In this document: in pieces, positions 11,705 through 23,181 of the stretch
How positions within the stretch are numbered: position 1 is the first letter of the stretch
Layout: every line of letters starts with the position of its first letter
NCBI GenBank assembly: GCA_015680685.1
Contig: MNCI01026460.1
Span: 55,037 to 119,036, forward strand
Length of the DNA: 64,000 nucleotides
Direction: 5' to 3'
Source of the DNA: Gnetum montanum
Lineage: Eukaryota; Streptophyta; Gnetopsida; Gnetales; Gnetaceae
Translations under genes and position numbers: made by a program
Notes under the pieces: generated by a model
Seen by the model: the letters and a program-made list of their open reading frames with translations, nothing else
What the model was told of the DNA's origin: nothing
The model's database searches: none

Positions 11705-11980
11705 TTCCCAATTGTGTGCCTAGGCACTGTATTTATAGGCTTGGGAGTAACTACTCTAATAATTAGAGTAACAGCTCTAATAATTAGAATAACTGCTAAA
11801 GTAACTACTAGAGTAACCACTCTAATAATTAGAATAATTGGTAGAGTAACCGCTAGAGTAACCACTCTAATAATTAGAATAACTACTAAAGTAACCGCTA
11901 GAGTAACCACTCTAATAATTAGAATAACTACTAGAGTAACTACTAAAGTAACGTAACTGCTAAAGTAACCACTCTCATCA
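11705..11980 (-). repeat. 3' LTR of element B (partial, rest in gap)
   Basis: Corresponds to 18102-18257 of the 5' LTR. It has TATA-like tataaata (11727-11740 region, element strand) and then a U3 array of ctctaataattaga / gtaaccgctaga units repeated about five times to 11975, ending CTCATCA. The 5' LTR has fewer units. Confidence 0.7.
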
Positions 11981-13430
11981 TACACCCACAAGTGAATGAA
12001 AACTCATCCTCGAGTTCCTTACAAAATATTGGGAAAGTATGAAATTATTAACTAATTGACAATTGACGATGGAATGGGATAACAGACTCAACGTGCCCAG
12101 CGAACAGATTAATAAGCATATTACAACATTAGTGTTCACGACCATTATGGTGAACACTTGTACATAAATGACATCCGAGCCTTTATTTGGCAACTTGAAG
12201 AGAAAGAGAGAGAGAGAGAGAAGATGGAGCATGTTGCTACCAATGCTGAGATTGCACCTTCTATTGTTTATCCATAGGCAGGCCACCAAACTTGCTCCTT
12301 TCATAAATGCTCCAATTCTGGTCCATCCTAAGTGCTTCCTCCAAGCCCAGTCCATTGTTTGTATGATTTCCATCTGCACACATAACATAGTCACAAATGA
12401 GCAAGGATGGATAATCCACAATGTAGTTAATACATTTCCTCGATATGAAGTGCATTGGCTGAGTTGTGATTATGGTAGAAACTGGTTCAGAGATTTATTA
12501 CTAGAAACTACCCAAGGTGTAGGGGTTGGGAAATTAGTAAAATGGAAAAAATTAAAAAGTTTGTGCCAAGGCCCCCATGACTAAGAGGGAACCTCTGGTA
12601 GCTATAAGATGGAAAAACATGAGGAACAAGAAAGATGAAAAATATCAATGGCAACACCAATAAAATGGATGTCATGGATGGGGATGAAATAAGAAATGAT
12701 TGATTGCTGGAAATTTTTAAGGGAAAGAAGTTAACAATTGCACCAAAAAGAAATGCCAGTGGGTCCTTCCCAAAGTAGGCTCATGCCCTTTATGCCCTGA
12801 CAAACCCACAAACCAAAGAGTCCATAGGCTCTAGGAATTTCATTTGGAAGCAAGAGTCAAAAAGTTACCCACAAGAATTCACCAAAGAAAAACAATGCAT
12901 CAATCCAGAAACTGACTAATTATAGAACCGGCAATGAGGTGGAAAAATGAGGAGAAAGATGGAGAGGAGAGAAAAAGCATCCAAGCACCCAAGAGAATGG
13001 CCAGCACCAATGCATTGAATCCCCTTGAAGTCACACCTTTTTCATCCTTTGAGTCTATCCTTGGTTTGAAAAATACCCAGCCACCAATTCATTAACAAGT
13101 TTACTTAGAAAAAGCGGATGGTATAGTTCCAAGCCAAAGGAGACCATAGAGTTGTATGGATGAGTGGACGACGTGGACTCATTACCTGTTTTACCAAAAG
13201 AACCACACCTTAATATCAACATCATAATTCAAAGGTAAAAACCAAACATTAGCAATCAATATGATATAATTCAATCCACCATCATGAGCACTTATTAGAT
13301 GACAAATAAAAGTAAATCTAGCAAACAAAGAAATAGTAAAAACATGAATAATGGTGTAAAAAAATAAGAAAAGTTGAAAGAATGTGTAAAATAAAAATTC
13401 AAAAAGAACTGAGGACCTAGAATGGTTAGC
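11981..13430 (-). other. 3' region of element B
   Basis: Non-coding or decayed sequence between integrase and LTR, homologous to the 3' regions of A, D and G. It contains a GA/CT microsatellite near 12198-12222 and stretches shared almost word for word with element A (for example around 12740-12850 and 8620-8760). Next to the LTR a short frame at 11978-12421 is partly shared with other copies. Confidence 0.6.
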
Positions 13431-14715
13431 ATAGGTGGCCATCTCTCCCATGACTAAGCTGGGAGGAGGAGATCCAAAATAGTGAGTAGGGTTGTCCATC
13501 AAGAGAGGTAGCATGTGTACTGGTTGTCCTAAGCTCCTAGAAAGGTTTGGTTTGTTGCACATTGACCAAAATTTTCTTATCTGGGCTCTCAAATTTGTAT
13601 ATTGTCATGGCCCTTGAAGAAAAAATTTCAAAAATAATATAAGGTCATTCCCACAATGTTTGAAATTTAGTATGTTGTTGCACATCTGTGGGATTTCAGT
13701 AGAGAATTATCTCCTAGTTGATATTTAACTTTCCTAATTCTTAGGTCATGATGTTGTTTATTGAAGGCCTTGTGCAATTCATTAGATGATAGGGCAGCTA
13801 ATCAATTTTCATCTAGCAAGTTAAGGGTTATTAACCATTGTTTCTCTACTAGATGAATGTCAAGGTTGAGGTTACATGTCATGGATAGTGTACGGAGCTT
13901 AGTTTGAATGGGAAGCATTGGTAATTTATCGTACACTAACTCATAGGGAGAGTAGCCTGTAGGGAGTTTCCATGTGGAGCGATATGCCCAAAGAGCATCG
14001 TTCAGTTTAGTGCTCTAGTCTCACCTAAACTTGCTAATGGTTCTTGTTAATATCTTTGTAATCTCCCTATTGGTGACTTCTGCTTGACCATGTTCTTGGA
14101 GGTGGTATGGTGTAGTCAATTTATGCTCAACCCCTAAGCGTTGCATTAATTTCTAAAAAGTTGCACCTATGAAGTATGTACCATTATCTAAAATAAGTGC
14201 ATGTGGCACACCAAACCTATTTATGATTTGTTGTTGAATGAATCATGCAGCTGTAGATGATGTACAATCTTTAATAGTAGCTGCTTCGGCTCATTTTGTT
14301 AGGTAATCAATAACAACAATAATATAAGCTTTTCCATTTGACATTGGTGTAATTGGCCCCATAAAATCAATTCCCCAAATCTTGAAGGGTTCTAATGGTT
14401 GAATCCATTGTTGCAGATCCTCCATTCTAACAGTCATTCCCCCATCACGTTGATAGTGCTCACAAGATTGGATGAAATGATGGGCATCCCAAAATGTAGG
14501 CCAATAATACCCTACAAGAAGGATCTTGATGGCCATTCATCTCCCAGCGTAATGACCCCCACAAGGACCCTCATGAGCATCTTGGAGAACTCACAATTGA
14601 TCTATATTAGGAACACACCATCGAACCAAGCCATCAAGACACACTTTGTAAAGTTACCCATTGATCTCCATAAAGTACTTGGCTCAGTGAAAAATTTATT
14701 ATTTCTTCTTAAGGT
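13431..14715 (-). pseudogene. Element B integrase, decayed
   Basis: The zinc-domain part (GYYWPTFWDAHHFIQSCEHY) and first catalytic block (WGIDFMGPITP, IDYLTK) are at 14291-14536. The core with GVEHKLTTPYH-like sequence is near 14090-14200 in broken frames, and the C-terminal domain runs to about 13431. In the zinc domain the last Cys of SCEHC reads Tyr. Stops and frameshifts are frequent, so no functional enzyme is expected. Confidence 0.7.
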
Positions 14716-16480
14716 TTAACTCTTGTAGTGTTTGTTGGATGAGGAGATAGGGAAGAATACTATTGTACCAGTTTGTCTCCATGGTGATTGATTATTCACT
14801 ACACCAGCAAAGAGGAATTCATCAGGGAAATGATCAAAAATTGGATACTCATCCTCTTTATTGTCCCATTGCAACTGAGATAAATGATCAGCAACTACAT
14901 TCTCAGTTCCATTGCAATTGATCATCGTTAAATTGACCTCCTGTAAGATTACAAGCCATCGTATGATACAAGGGCTTACCATTGGCTTATTCATGAGGAA
15001 CCAGATTGCACTATGATCTGTATGTATATATACTTTATATCCCAATACATAGTGTCTAAAATTTTCTAGCGCAAACACTACAGCAATTAATTCTTTCTCT
15101 ATGGTAGTGTAATTAAGTTGTGCACCAGTGATACTTCTACTTACACAGTGGATGTAATAAGGATGCTTCTAGTAATCTAACTATGTAAGTACAGCTCCTA
15201 AAGCATAGTTGGACATGTCAGTCATGATATGGAATGGTTTGGACCAGTCAAGAGCTTGTAGAATGGGTGTATCTACTAGCTTCTGTTTTAGAGTTTGGAA
15301 AGCTAATTCGTATTCTCTGGTCCACTCGAAAGGTACATCCTTTTTTGTTAATTCCACCAATGGTTTGGCAACCTTTGAAAAGTTCTAAATAAATCTCCTA
15401 TAGTAGCTAGTATGTCCAATGAATGATTGAATATCTTTGACATTTTTCAGTTGATGGGTAATTCCTTGGATAATGTTGATTTTCTCGGGGTCTACCTCTA
15501 TCCCTGTGTGTGAGATTTTGTGCCCTAGTACTATGCCTTCTTGGACCATCAAATGGATTTTCTGCCAGTTGAACCTCAAATTGGTTTCTACACATCTTTT
15601 TAACACTTGCTCCAATTGGTCCAAGGCTTGATCAAAGTTTGTTCCATAAGTGAAGAAGTCGTCCATAAAGACCTCCACGCCATTCCCTATCTACTATTGG
15701 AATATTCTTAGAACTAGTTATTGAAATGTTGCAGGGGCATTGCATAAGCCAAATAGCATCTGTTTGTATGCAAACATTCCCCAAGGACTGGTGAACGTAG
15801 CCTTGGCTTGGTCTTCTAGGGCTATTTTTATTTGGTTATATCTACTATATCCATCTAGAAAACTGTAATAGCGATGCCCTGCAATGGTGTCTAAGACTTG
15901 GTCAAAAAATGGCAATGGAAAGTGATCTTTGAATGTTGCCATATTCAGTAGCCTGAAATCTATGCACACCCTCCATTTGCCTCCCTTTTTAGGCATAATA
16001 ACTAAGGGGCTAACTCATTCACTATTAGCAATGGGGTATATGAACCCAGACTTGAGAAGTTGTTTGATTTCTTCCTTAACTACTTGCTTTAGCTTAGGGT
16101 TCAATCGCCTCTATGGTTGTCTTCGAGGCTTCATAGAGGGGTCAGTGTAAATTCTATGTTGGCATATCCTAGGATCTATTCCAATTAATTTAGGATATGA
16201 CCAAGTGAAGGCTTCCAACCATTTATTTATTACCTTTAGCAATTCTTCTTTTTGTTGAGGAGCAAGCTTAGCGTTGATAATTACTGGTTTTCCATTTTTA
16301 AAGAACATGTATTCCATACCGGTGGGCAATGGTTTTGGCTTGAGGGGCTCCTACTTAAATCTCTCAGGGATTTCCAACTTCCCCCAGTTGATATTTTCAA
16401 GGTTAAGACTTGCTCTAATGTGTCTATGCTATCGATGTAAGCACAAGTTACACCCTCAGTTGGTTCCATGCATATGAGTG
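14716..16480 (-). pseudogene. Element B reverse transcriptase and RNase H
   Basis: RT begins near 16330 with YPKLIGIDPRICQHRI. It continues at 15718-15996 (KWRVCIDFRLLN, then LDGYSRYNQI, then TFTSPWG). The catalytic FMDDF box is in EVFMDDFFTYG at about 15650-15675, followed by LGHKIS and IQSFIGHTSYYRRFI. RNase H at 14716-15078 has FALENFRHY, IHTDHSA and NVVADHLSQL, the usual Gypsy RNase H end. FMDDF rather than YLDD is typical of the Athila/Tat group. Stops at about 15717 and 15380 break the frame. Confidence 0.8.
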
Positions 16481-16505
16481 AACTTCTTTCTTGATCAGTT
16501 ATCAA

Positions 16506-17222
16506 CCACTAGGTGTCTTCCTATCATGTGACTACTACATATAGGCATCTTTGTATGTTAATCACTTGTGCACACTGATTACATGCAGGCAATCATAAAC
16601 TTTTCACAAACCATGACCTCTGCACACAATTACACCATGTGTCACTGTATGTGATGCACGGGACTTTCTTCTTCTCGATCTTTCTGAATGTATTTTCCTT
16701 TGATATTTCTAGGGAAATATTGTGGATTCCTAGGCATGTGTCAATGGTGGTTAGCCATGCTCTTCCCATTATGATTGGGAAGTCCCCCTTACCATTGTTT
16801 ACCTGAATCACTAGGAAGTCAGCTGGGTACGACCACCCACAAACAGTGGTAACAATGTCTACCACCAATCCCAATGGGACAGTGATGGACTGGTTGGCCA
16901 ACTCTAGATGGATGTTACTCTTTTTCAATGGAGGCAGGTTCTAGGCATTTTACATTTCTTGAGAAATCAAGTTGACACCAGAACCTGAATCCAAAAGACC
17001 CTTGCACGGTGCATTTCCAGCAATTTGTAAGTATATCAGAGGACTCCTAGGATCAAAGAATTTCTTGGGAAGGTGGCCAGCTTTGATCCAATCAATGATG
17101 AATATACTCATCAGGATGAATATATACCACTCGAACTTGTTAAGGGACTGGCGGATCAACGTCATGTGTATTACGTCGTCGAGTGTTTCCTGTTTCAGAC
17201 CTAGGCGATGAGGCACTTTCAT
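16506..17222 (-). pseudogene. Element B aspartic protease with fused gag remnant
   Basis: The active-site block LLDSGSGVNLISQEM is at about 16950-17000 (DSG in place of DTG) and is followed by the flap and IIMGRAWLTTID region at 16593-16928. The N-terminal 60 residues of the 90-residue frame combine the start of gag (frame-shifted; compare D near 40540-40580) with the protease linker KAGHLPKKFFDPRSP. This shows where gag was deleted. Confidence 0.75.
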
Positions 17223-17352
17223 ACAAATAAGGAGACATACCTATCTGTTTAGTGTGCAATGTATTCTTTATTATTTTCTCAATCAACCCTAAGGATTCAT
17301 TCCAATGATGTGAATGATTTCCTATGTTCTAGTTAGCGCACAAACAACTACG

Positions 17353-17370
17353 CCCCTGGCAACGGTGCCA
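17353..17370 (-). promoter_or_regulatory. Primer binding site of element B, tRNA-Asp type
   Basis: On the element strand TGGCACCGTTGCCAGGGG follows the LTR end CTCATCA by one base. It matches the complement of the 3' end of plant tRNA-Asp (TGGCGCCGTTGCCGGGG), with one substitution and one extra base. Confidence 0.75.
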
Positions 17371-17371
17371 A

Positions 17372-18257
17372 TGATGAGCAGCGAGGTACCCCTATGCTCA
17401 ACCATATGAATATGAGCATTGCACGCATGATCCGGTTGAATTCCAAGGACTAAGTGCTTATGCACCCTTGTGGAACAAGGATGGGTTAGTTAATCGTTGT
17501 CTTTCCAAGCTTACCTATATGTCATGATTGTATGGTTAAGTAAGCTTAAGGCATATGATTTTTATAGCTTTTATGTTTTTATGTCCTATCCTAGTAGGGA
17601 AGGAGAGAGGTAACTAAGTGACTAATTTAACTTAACTACTCATTAACTAAGTTCTAACTAATCCTAACACCAACATCCATTCCCACTTTCCATACACATC
17701 CTGAACCAATGCAACACTGTTGGGATTACCAAACGCTAATTGTTACTGGGTTACCAAGCGTTATACGCATGCTTGAAGTGGTCATGCTTGTGTAATTTAA
17801 CAATTTTCTTAATTGATCAAAATGAATTACTATGCTAATAACAAAAATGTAAAGTGCATAAAATAAAATAAAATAAAATAAGAAAATAAAATAAAAGAAA
17901 TGCGTAAGAAAATAAATCTCAAGTGCTGCAAGGATGAATTGAAGAGCTCATCTTTATTGCTGTACACAAGGTGTGCTTAGGTACACAATGCTTGAATAAA
18001 GATCCATCCACACTTAGACCTCATGTTGCAGGCACTTGGAAAATACTCTAACCTTCAAACAGACTACAAGAGTTTCCCTACTTTTCTACTAAAAGACTTC
18101 TTCCCAATTATGCACCTGGGCACTCTATTTATAGGCTTGGGAGCAACTAATATAATAATTAGAGTAATCACTCTAATAATTAGAATAAATGCTAAAGTAA
18201 TGGCTAGAGTAACCACTCTAATAATTAGAATAACTGCTAGAGTAACCACTCTCATCA
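17372..18257 (-). repeat. 5' LTR of element B
   Basis: 886 bp, TGATGAG...CTCATCA. It has an R-region stem-loop at 17950-18003, a TATA-like tataaata near 18128-18135 (element strand), and a U3 array of ctctaataattag units at 18150-18250. An (AAAAT)n tract lies near 17862-17885. The right edge enters element A RNase H. Confidence 0.8.
17950..18003 (-). promoter_or_regulatory. R-region stem-loop with poly(A) signal, element B
   Basis: Arms atctttatt (17950-17958) and aataaagat (17995-18003). The AATAAA of the element strand is paired in the stem. The internal gtac pair and CACA/TGTG pair are as in A. Confidence 0.6.
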
Positions 18258-19850
18258 ATGATCGATCATCGTAAGATCAAACTCTTGTAAGATTACAAGC
18301 CATCGTATGATGCGAGGGCTTACTGTTGGCTTATTCATTGGGAACCTTATTGCACTATGATCCATATGTATGAATACCTTATAGCCCAAGACATAGTGCC
18401 TAAATTTTTCTAGTGCAAACACTACAGCTATTAATTTTTTCTATGTTGTAGTGTAGTTAAGTTGTGCACCAGTGATACTTCTACTTGCACAGTGGATGTA
18501 ATAAGGACGTTTTTGGTCATCTAACTATGTAAGTACACCTCCTAAGGCAAAGTTGGACATGTCAAGCATTATGTGGAATGGCCTGGACCAATCAGGAGTT
18601 TGTAGAATAAGTGTTTCTACTAGCTTCTATTTTAAAGTTTGGAAAGCTAGTTCGCATTCCCTAGTCCATTCGAAAGGTACGTCCTTTTTCGTTAATTCAA
18701 CTAATGGTTTTGCAACCTTTGAAAAGTTCTCAATAAACCTTCTGTAGTAGCCAGTGTGTCCAAGGAATGACTAGATATCTTTTACAGTTTCTGGTTGATG
18801 GGTAATTCCTTGGATAACTTTGATCTTTTCGGGATCTACCTCTATCCCTGTTTGTGAGATCTTATGCCCTAATACTATGCCTTCTTGGACCTTTAAATGG
18901 CTTTTCTACCATTTGAGCCTTAAATTGGTTTCTACACATCGTTTTAATACTTGCTCTAACCAGTCCAAGGCTTGATCAAATTTTGCTCCGTAGGTGGAGA
19001 AGTCATCCATGAAGACCTCCACATTGTTTCCTATGTACTATTGGAATATGCTTAGAACTAATCGTTGACACGTTGCAAGGGCATTGCACAAGCCAAACAA
19101 AATTTTTTTGTATGCAAATGTTCCTCAAGGACTAGTGAAGATAGTCTTGGCTTGGTCTTCTAGGGCTATTTGTATTTGGTTGTACCCACTATACCCATCC
19201 AAAAAACTATAGTAGCGATGCCCTACAATGGTGTCTAAGACTTGGTCAACGAATGGCAACAGAAAGTGGTCCTTGAATGTTGCCATGTTTACTAGCTTGA
19301 AATCTATGCACACCCTCCATTTTCCTTTCTTTTTAGGTACAATAACTAAGGGACTAACCCATTCACTATCAGCAATGGGATAGATAAACCCAGCTTTTAG
19401 AAGCTATTCAATTTCTTCCTTAACTACTTGCTTCAGCTTTGGGTTCAAACACCTTTGCAGTTGTCTTCAAGGCTTCATGGAGGGATCAATGTAAATTCTA
19501 TGTTGGCATATCCTAGGATCTATTCCGATTAATTTGGGATATGACCAAGTGAAGGCTTTCGACCATTTTTTTATTACCTTCAGCAGTCTCTCTTTTTTTG
19601 GCGGAGCGAGCTTAGCATTAATAATTACTGATTTTCCATTTTCAAGAAACATGTATTCCATACTGGTGGGCAATGGTTTTAGCTCAAGGGGCTCCTGCTT
19701 AAACTTCTCAAGGATTTCCAGCTTCTCCCAGTTGATATTTTCAAGGTTAAGACTTGGAAGTTGGTAGTGGGCTTACTTTAATGCATCTATGCTATCGATG
19801 TAAGCACAAGTTAAATCCTTAGTTGGTTTCAAGCATATGAGTGACCTAAT
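18258..19850 (-). pseudogene. Element A reverse transcriptase and RNase H
   Basis: RT has YPKLIGIDPRICQHRIYIDPSMKP-type sequence near 19467-19673, CIDFKLVNMATFKDHF, LDGYSGYNQIQIALEDQAK at 19125-19313, and the FMDDF region near 19010. RNase H continues to 18270 and is broken there by element B. Several stops and frameshifts are present. The part of RNase H missing here is expected in the gap at 11160. Confidence 0.75.
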
Positions 19851-19871
19851 TTCTTAATCAGTTGTCAGCCA

Positions 19872-20420
19872 CTAGGTGCCTTCCTGTCTTGTGGCTACTA
19901 CATGCAAGCATCTTTGTATATTAGTCACTTGTGCACACTGATTACATGTAGGCAATGTTAGACATTGCACAAACCATGACTTCTGCATGCAATTACACCC
20001 TGTGTCACTGTATGCGATGCATGGAACTTTCTTCTTCTTGATCTTTTTGAATGTATTTTCTTTTAATATTTCCAAGGAAAGATCATGGATTCCTAGGCAC
20101 ACATCAAATGTGCTTAGCCATGCTCTTCCCATTATGATTGGGAAGTCCCCCTTAATGTTGTTTACTTGAATCACTAGGAAGTCAGCTGGATACGACCACC
20201 CACAAACAATGGTAACAATGTCCTCCACTAGTCCTAATGGGATAGTGATGGACTGGTCAGCCAACTCTAAATGAATGTTACTCTTTTTGAGTGGAGGTAG
20301 GTTCTAGCCTTTGTACATTTCTTGAGAAATCAAGTTGACACCAGAACCTGAATCCAAAAGAGCTTTGCATGGTTCATTTCCAAAAATTTGTAGATATATT
20401 AGAGAATTTCCTAGGAAGAT
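19872..20420 (-). pseudogene. Element A aspartic protease
   Basis: The frame at 19872-20264 (QSITIPLGLVEDIVTIVCGW, then IIMGRAWLSTFD and KVPCIAYSDTGCN) is preceded by the active-site segment near 20330-20380 (ALLDSGSGVNLISQEM-like). Close homologues lie in B at 16593, D at 43170 and G at 63716. A decayed gag-protease linker is at 20420-20700. Confidence 0.7.
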
Positions 20421-20439
20421 TACCAGCTTTTATCTAATT

Positions 20440-22563
20440 GGTGATAACATGAGTTAAAATGACCATATTCGTTGAGTGCAATTTTGGGGTTGAAGGGAGC
20501 TCTGAAGCTTTAAGTGATAGTGATGCAGTTGAAGAATCAGTCGCTTGTGGTTGCAAGGGCTTAGTTGGGCTGTTGGTTCTAAAGAAAGGTCTTTTCTTCA
20601 TGCGATTTTCAGAACCAATAGTAGGTTAGGGGCTAACAGCCCTTGTGGCGTTACATTGCTACGGCTGGGTAGGGATTTCACCCTGCATAGCTAGAGCATA
20701 TGGTAATGGAGTTAAGGGTGGAAGAGGTGCAGTCGGATGAGAAGGATGGTATGTTTATGGAACATTACCCCTAGCAGAAGGAGTCCTATAATACTCACGG
20801 GCTTGGTAGTGAGGTTGAGGAGTGAGGTGACTAGTAGAGTCACGTGGAGAGACTGGCTACTGCACATAATATCCATACAAGTTAGGTTGCCGGTAAGGAT
20901 ACTATTGCCGTGATGGTGGAATTCCCCATGATTGTGGGTATTGCCACTAATGATACTACTCAATCGATTGTGGCGGAGTTTCACTTGGATAATACATTAA
21001 GGGTTGGTGGAACTGTCTTGAGTTACCTTGAGGATAAGGTAACCTTCGGGGTGTTTGCCTTTTGTTTAATCATGGATTGAGTGCATACACCCCAAACTCT
21101 TGTAGATATGAGATTATAGGTCAACATCCCTTAGGATGGTCATATTGGCATATCTCGCATCCACTATCATTGTCTATATCCAAATCCACAACTTCTTCGA
21201 TGATGGAAAATTTGCCCTTACCCTTGTTACGTGCATGTTTAGTTTCTCTCTTTTTTCTTTTTTCGCGGTCACTACCTTGCTCTCTAGACTCCTCTACTAT
21301 TTTAAGAACAGTTTGAAATTTATCATCTAGGGAATCCCACATTTGGTCTACCTTTGCCGATACTTCTGATGCTAATTTTTGGATAGGCAAGGTTTTCTTA
21401 TTTACCATCTCTTCAAGTGGTGACTCTTCTTCATCCTCATAGAATCTTACTCCCCTCTTTCAGATGGAAGGATCTCTATTATATTCCTTCGCACTCTCTC
21501 TTTTCCTTAGCTCACCTTCTTCTTTAGCAACTTGCTCCAATAATCTTTGAACTTGATGGGTCCTAAGCTTAGATAGCCTCCCTTGGGCATATGTCCTAAG
21601 GGTTCTTCGCATTTCATGCCTCAGCCCATCTATGAGATGGCGTAGTTGATCCCTCTACGAATAACCATGATTGGGACAACGATGTAATAGTGCATAATAT
21701 CGGCCCATGGCAACATCCNTGGGACAACGATGTAATAGTGCATAATATCGGCCCATGGCAACATCCAAGNNNNNNNNNNNNNNNNNNNNNNNNNNNNNNN
21801 NNNNNNNNNNNNNNNNNNNNNNNNNNNNNNNNNNNNNNNNNNNNNNNNNNNNNNNNNNNNNNNNNNNNNNNNNNNNNNNNNNNNNNNNNNNNNNNNNNNN
21901 NNNNNNNNNNNNNNNNNNNNNNNNNNNNNNNNNNNNNNNNNNNNNNNNNNNNNNNNNNNNNNNNNNNNNNNNNNNNNNNNNTCTATGTTGCCTATGTTGT
22001 TCCCTACTCTCCCTTCTTTCACGGTGTGTTTCTCTAGAGTGCCCTTATTCCCTTTCTCGACTGTTTCATCTATGACTCTCATTTCGCTTACCCTTATCCT
22101 CATGGTGTTTTTCCTTATGATTGCATCTAGATCCTGAAGGAGAGGGTGAAGGAGATGATGAAGGTGACGAAGAAGGAGGACCATCACCATGATGATTCCA
22201 GCTTCCTTCTCTTCAGTGGTCGTGGCCTTGATCGCGGTTACGATTGGAACGTCCATCTTTGTCATGTGCTCATGTTCCTTTTTCAGACCCTTTGTGTCTG
22301 TCGATACCAGAATCCAGGTTATGGATAGTTAAGTAAAGATTCTGATACATAACCCATTGACCGAAGTCAATGGAAGAAACATCATTGTGTGGGTAGTTGC
22401 TTGAGGTAGGTTCAACACCCTCATTTTCACTTAGGACATGTGGGACATTTTGCGACAACTTTCCCTTCATGGATTCATGACGTCTCTCCTATTGCAAATC
22501 CCTTTGACATTGTGCCTTTGTGGATTGGTACTCTCTCGAGTCATGATCATGCACAATGTACTC
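20440..22563 (-). pseudogene. Element A gag
   Basis: Homologous to D 40540-42780. It starts abruptly at 22563, lacking the beginning. A Ser/His/Arg-rich segment lies near 22100-22260. The retrotransposon gag core is mostly hidden by the gap at 21769-21981. A charged coiled-coil-like part (KVDQMWDSLDDKFQTVLK) with a Cys-containing CEICQYDHPKGC block is at 21121-21408. A Pro/Tyr/Gln-rich tail runs to about 20700. Stops and frameshifts are frequent. Confidence 0.7.
21671..21981. other. Assembly gap and duplicated 48-bp edge
   Basis: The 48 bases at 21671-21718 recur exactly at 21720-21767, separated by a single N, and are followed by about 213 N. This is most simply an overlap left unmerged at a contig edge, not a biological repeat. 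Confidence 0.8.
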
Positions 22564-22589
22564 TTCCTATAAGTGTTGCATGCCAATTC

Positions 22590-23181
22590 ATGTGAGTGTC
22601 CATTCCCAACTTGCTATAAATGTCCTAAACCCACATATCCACTACTAGGGTTACCAAGTGTTATGCTACTAGGCAAACCAAGTAATAATGCTGTTAGGAT
22701 TACTAAGTGAATACGTGTTTACACTCAAAACTGGTTGTGCTTATTTCGCCAATTCATTAATATGCATGGAAGCATAAATATTAACTAAGTACATGAAAAG
22801 TAAATTGCATCGAAAGTAAATCTAATCTAGATCAAAGTGCTGCAATGAATAAGAATCAATCTTGATCTTATTGTCGTTCATGGAATGTGTCCATGTACAT
22901 TGCCACTCAAATAAGACACTATACAACTAAATTAGATCCACATTATGGGCACTCGTTGACTATTCTCTAAGACTATGAAATAAAACTACAAGAGTTCAAC
23001 TACTCTATTGACATAAACTTCTTTTTAAGCTATGCACCCAAACACTATATGTATAGGCCAACACACATGCAATGATTTTAGATATCTGGCATCGCTTCTT
23101 GGTCCCTGATATCAGGTATCCAATATCAGGGTTTTAATATTGAATATCCAACATTGAAGCCAGAAAAAATATAGTTCATCA
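22590..23181 (-). repeat. 3' LTR of element C (truncated)
   Basis: Matches 28590-29118. Its right end is TTCATCA next to the purine tract atgggggta. It carries the C-type stem-loop (22865-22916) and GATATC/CCAATATC-rich U3 repeats near 23085-23155. The left part is missing. Confidence 0.7.
22865..22917 (-). promoter_or_regulatory. R-region stem-loop, C type
   Basis: Arms atcttatt (22865-22872) and aataaga (22910-22916). Both arms lack one base relative to A, B, D and G, so pairing is kept while the signal becomes AATAAG. Confidence 0.5.

Larger units (their letters stand above)
11705..18257 (-). mobile_element. Ty3/Gypsy element B nested in A; gag deleted
   Basis: Minus strand. 5' LTR 17372-18257, primer site 17353-17370, protease 16506-17222, RT and RNase H 14716-16480, integrase 13431-14715, 3' region 11981-13430, and 3' LTR ending at 11980 (its start is in the gap). 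Between the primer site and protease there are only about 130 bp of leader plus a fused remnant, where element D has about 2.6 kb of leader and gag. So nearly all of gag is gone. It has the most complete pol in the window, though with frameshifts and stops. Confidence 0.8.
7034..22563 (-). mobile_element. Ty3/Gypsy element A (Athila/Tat-like), interrupted by element B
   Basis: Read on the minus strand. Order from 5': gag 20440-22563, protease 19872-20420, RT and RNase H 18258-19850, then element B inserted, then integrase 9801-11159, a non-coding 3' region and the 3' LTR 7034-7878. The RNase H sequence stops before the gap at 11160 and resumes at about 18258, so B sits in RNase H of A. The 5' LTR and the start of gag are missing, because gag runs directly into a truncated LTR of element C near 22563-22590. 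All reading frames are broken. Confidence 0.8.

Noticed and set aside
11152-11991. Long frames spanning the N block at 11160-11704
   Set aside because: They consist mostly of unknown bases; the real part is LTR and integrase sequence.
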